Shown here piece after piece: positions 4,713-6,404 of a stretch of DNA of 6,404 bases (position 1 is its first letter; the number at the start of each line of letters is the position of its first letter). Location of the stretch: NCBI GenBank assembly GCA_021617435.1, contig JAJWCP010000081.1, positions 1-6,404 of the forward strand, read 5' to 3'. The stretch comes from Pseudomonadota bacterium. Its GTDB lineage: Bacteria > Pseudomonadota > Alphaproteobacteria > RF32 > CAG-239. The translations under genes and the position numbers were made by a program. The notes below the pieces were generated by a model. That model did not search any database, was not told where the DNA came from, and saw only the letters and a program-made list of their open reading frames with translations.

Positions 4713-5227
4713 TATACGCCCTGCTTTTTTATGAATTTTTCAAAATCGGACTGTTTGCTATCGGCGGCGGCGCCGTAACCATTCCGTTTTTATTTGACTT
4801 AACCGAAAAATACGATTGGTTTACCACCGCGCAATTAACCAACATGATTGCGGTTGCCGAATCAACCCCCGGACCGTTGGGCGTTAATATGGCAACCTTT
4901 GCCGGTTTTCAAAGCGCCGGCATTTTAGGCGGAATTATCGCCACTTTCGGACTGGTGCTTCCTTCTGTCGTCATCATTATCTGGATTTCAAAATTATTAA
5001 AACAATTTTCGTGCAATCCGCATGTGCAAACCCTGCTTGCCTCTATAAGACCGGGGGTTTTGGCGCTGATAATCTTTGCCGGTTGGCAAATTGCCCGCAT
5101 CAGCATTGTTAATTTGCTCTCGCTCATAATTTTCAGCGTCTTGACAGTTTTAATTTACTTTTATAAAAAGAGTCCTATATTTTATATACTGATTTCAGCG
5201 GCAGCCGGAATTATATTTAAACTTTAA
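4709..5227 (+). CDS. Short CHR-family (chromate transporter-like) protein, second half
   Basis: This is the second single-domain CHR protein, 172 aa and about five to six membrane segments, partner of the preceding gene. It has the same landmarks: FFKIGLFAIGGGAVTIPFL (10-28), AVAESTPGPLGVNMATFAGF (48-67) and SIRPGVLAL (112-120). Loops are short and the C-terminus ends in a hydrophobic helix. Its ATG lies in the ATGA overlap with the upstream stop, so translation is likely coupled and the two subunits made in equal amounts. The TPGP form of the motif differs from TPGI in the partner, consistent with two distinct, antiparallel halves of one transporter. Chromate is the family name; the substrate here is unproven. 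Confidence 0.9.
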   Translation: MIYALLFYEFFKIGLFAIGGGAVTIPFLFDLTEKYDWFTTAQLTNMIAVAESTPGPLGVNMATFAGFQSAGILGGIIATFGLVLPSVVIIIWISKLLKQFSCNPHVQTLLASIRPGVLALIIFAGWQIARISIVNLLSLIIFSVLTVLIYFYKKSPIFYILISAAAGIIFKL

Positions 5228-5240
5228 GAAAGGTCAAAAT

Positions 5241-6257
5241 ATGAATCAGATTGATACTATTTATGATGTTGTCGGCATCGGTAATGCCATTGTTGACGTT
5301 TTAGCCAAAGTCGGCGACGGTTTTTTAACCGAAAGAAATCTGCGCAAAGGCGGAATGACCTTGCTTGACGCCGCCACCGCCGGTAAAATTTACACCGATA
5401 TTGTTCCCGAGCGCGAAGTTTCGGGCGGTTCGGCCGCCAACACTGTTGCCGGTATGGCATCATTAGGTTCTGACTGCGCTTTTATAGGCAAAGTATACGA
5501 TGATGAATTAGGGCAAAACTTCCGCCGCGACATCGGCGCCGCCGGTATTGACTTTTTTACCCCTCCGCTGTTGGAAGGTCCCGCCACCGGCCGAAGCATT
5601 GTGCTGGTTACCCCTGACGCTGAACGCTCTATGTTCACCTATTTAGGCGCCGCCACCCGCTTAACTGCCGAAGATATTGATGAAAACATTATCAAAGCCT
5701 CGCGTTACGTTTATCTTGAAGGCTATTTGTGGGATGAAGCGCACGCCAAAGAAGCAGTACTGAAAGCTTGCGAACTTGCTCACAAATATAACCGTAAAAT
5801 CGCTTTCACATTATCTGATTGCAACTGTATTACCCGCCACCGCGAAGACCTGCTCAAATTGGTAACCGATTGCGTTGATGTACTGTTTGCCAATGAAAAT
5901 GAAATTAAAGCCCTGTTCAACACTGATGACTTTATGGCCGCGCTTGATATGATTAAGCCATTGGTTGAAATTGCCGCCATTACCCGCAACGCCAAAGGTT
6001 CAGTAGTTGTCAACGGACGGGTTAAAATTTTTGTTGAAGCCGAAAAAATGGATAACGTGGTAGATTCCACCGGCGCCGGCGATTTATACGCCGCCGGATT
6101 TTTATACGGCATGACCAAAGAACGCAGCCTTGGCACCTGCGCCATGATAGGTAGCATCGCCGCTTCTGAGATTATCTCGCATTACGGCGCGCGCCCAGAA
6201 GTTTCATTGCGAGGCTTTGTCCGCAACAAACTTTTGCAATACGGCAAAAAAGCCTAA
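5241..6257 (+). CDS. PfkB-family sugar/nucleoside kinase, adenosine kinase-like
   Basis: This 338-aa cytoplasmic kinase is complete and of normal family length. By overall similarity it matches the alphaproteobacterial proteins annotated as adenosine kinase (adenosine + ATP to AMP + ADP), a purine-salvage step. Seen: GIGNAIVDV (12-20) with D19 in the substrate pocket, the family glycine motif SGGSAANT (61-68), the lid region around 110-135, NENE (218-221, the NxxE-type metal/phosphate motif) and the second PfkB signature DSTGAGDLYAAGFLYG (275-290) with catalytic base D281. AAGAAAGG (5226-5233) lies 7 bases before the ATG. Only 13 bases separate it from the second CHR gene, so it is likely co-transcribed, though a functional link is not evident. 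Ribokinase or another nucleoside kinase specificity is possible. Confidence 0.9.
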   Translation: MNQIDTIYDVVGIGNAIVDVLAKVGDGFLTERNLRKGGMTLLDAATAGKIYTDIVPEREVSGGSAANTVAGMASLGSDCAFIGKVYDDELGQNFRRDIGAAGIDFFTPPLLEGPATGRSIVLVTPDAERSMFTYLGAATRLTAEDIDENIIKASRYVYLEGYLWDEAHAKEAVLKACELAHKYNRKIAFTLSDCNCITRHREDLLKLVTDCVDVLFANENEIKALFNTDDFMAALDMIKPLVEIAAITRNAKGSVVVNGRVKIFVEAEKMDNVVDSTGAGDLYAAGFLYGMTKERSLGTCAMIGSIAASEIISHYGARPEVSLRGFVRNKLLQYGKKA

Positions 6258-6299
6258 GAAGAAATAATACTGTATAATACTATATGTCAAAGCAAACAC

Positions 6300-6404
6300 T
6301 TAATGCCTTGAAATTGTTTTAAGCTTGATTAACTTTTCAGCAAGTGTTACAATATCTTTTATCATGCTTTTACTCAAAAATATAAATTTCTTCTTCAATA
6401 TTAT
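6300..6404 (-). pseudogene. Partial minus-strand frame, M20-like start or a gene tail
   Basis: A minus-strand frame is open from the window edge to a TAA at 6302-6300. Within it, an ATG at 6365-6363 begins 21 codons containing DIVTLAEKLIKLKTIS, which resembles the first helix of M20-family metallopeptidases (DapE/ArgE type). A true M20 protein would continue for more than 350 residues, but here it stops at once. A neighbouring frame carries on with KALSVCFDI before a stop at 6282-6280, as if one indel had broken the gene. The alternative is that this is simply the C-terminus of a gene starting beyond the window, convergent with the kinase. There is too little sequence to decide. Confidence 0.3.

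Noticed and set aside
6258..6290. AATACT/GTAT repeats after the kinase as a terminator
   Set aside because: The repeats are mostly direct (AATACT twice). The only inverted element has no room for a loop, and there is no T run.

Overview
This 6.4 kb window probably comes from an alphaproteobacterium, perhaps an uncultured host-associated or gut lineage related to Rhodospirillales. The grounds are a three-subunit, Rhodospirillum rubrum-type proton-translocating transhydrogenase (PntAA/PntAB/PntB), a PfkB kinase close to the 'adenosine kinase' of Alphaproteobacteria, and a moderate-to-low G+C content with AT-rich spacers. The assignment is inference from recognised families; no database was consulted.

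Layout. A tRNA-Ser(CGA) gene lies at the left edge (6-96), followed by a strong hairpin terminator. About 260 bp further on, the last third of the tRNA, its CCA and the first arm of the terminator are repeated exactly (76-110 and 339-373). The second copy also leads into a terminator hairpin, with a different loop and right arm. Between the copies is a non-coding segment with an imperfect palindrome and a third U-tailed hairpin. This is the most unusual part of the window and looks like the footprint of a very small or collapsed integrative element at a tRNA attachment site. From about 394 to 680 the DNA is AT-rich with no convincing gene. A tRNA-Gln(CTG) on the minus strand (711-784) has its own promoter, back to back with a near-consensus promoter for a small unrecognised protein (912-1280).

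The minus strand from 4053 down to 1333 carries pntAA-pntAB-pntB with overlapping genes (4 bp and 11 bp). The products couple hydride transfer between NAD(H) and NADP(H) to proton flow across the inner membrane. The PntB position equivalent to E. coli His91 is Asn, and PntAA has a shortened second NAD-domain segment. A short AT-rich divergent spacer (4054-4133) separates this operon from a plus-strand group: two half-size CHR-family (chromate transporter-like) membrane proteins overlapping by 4 bp, then after 13 bp a PfkB-family adenosine kinase-like protein. These three are probably co-transcribed.

The right edge (6258-6404) is AT-rich. It holds an open minus-strand frame that enters from beyond the window and stops at 6300. 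It is either the tail of a neighbouring gene or the broken start of an M20-type peptidase gene. I found no CRISPR array, transposase, integrase or defence gene.
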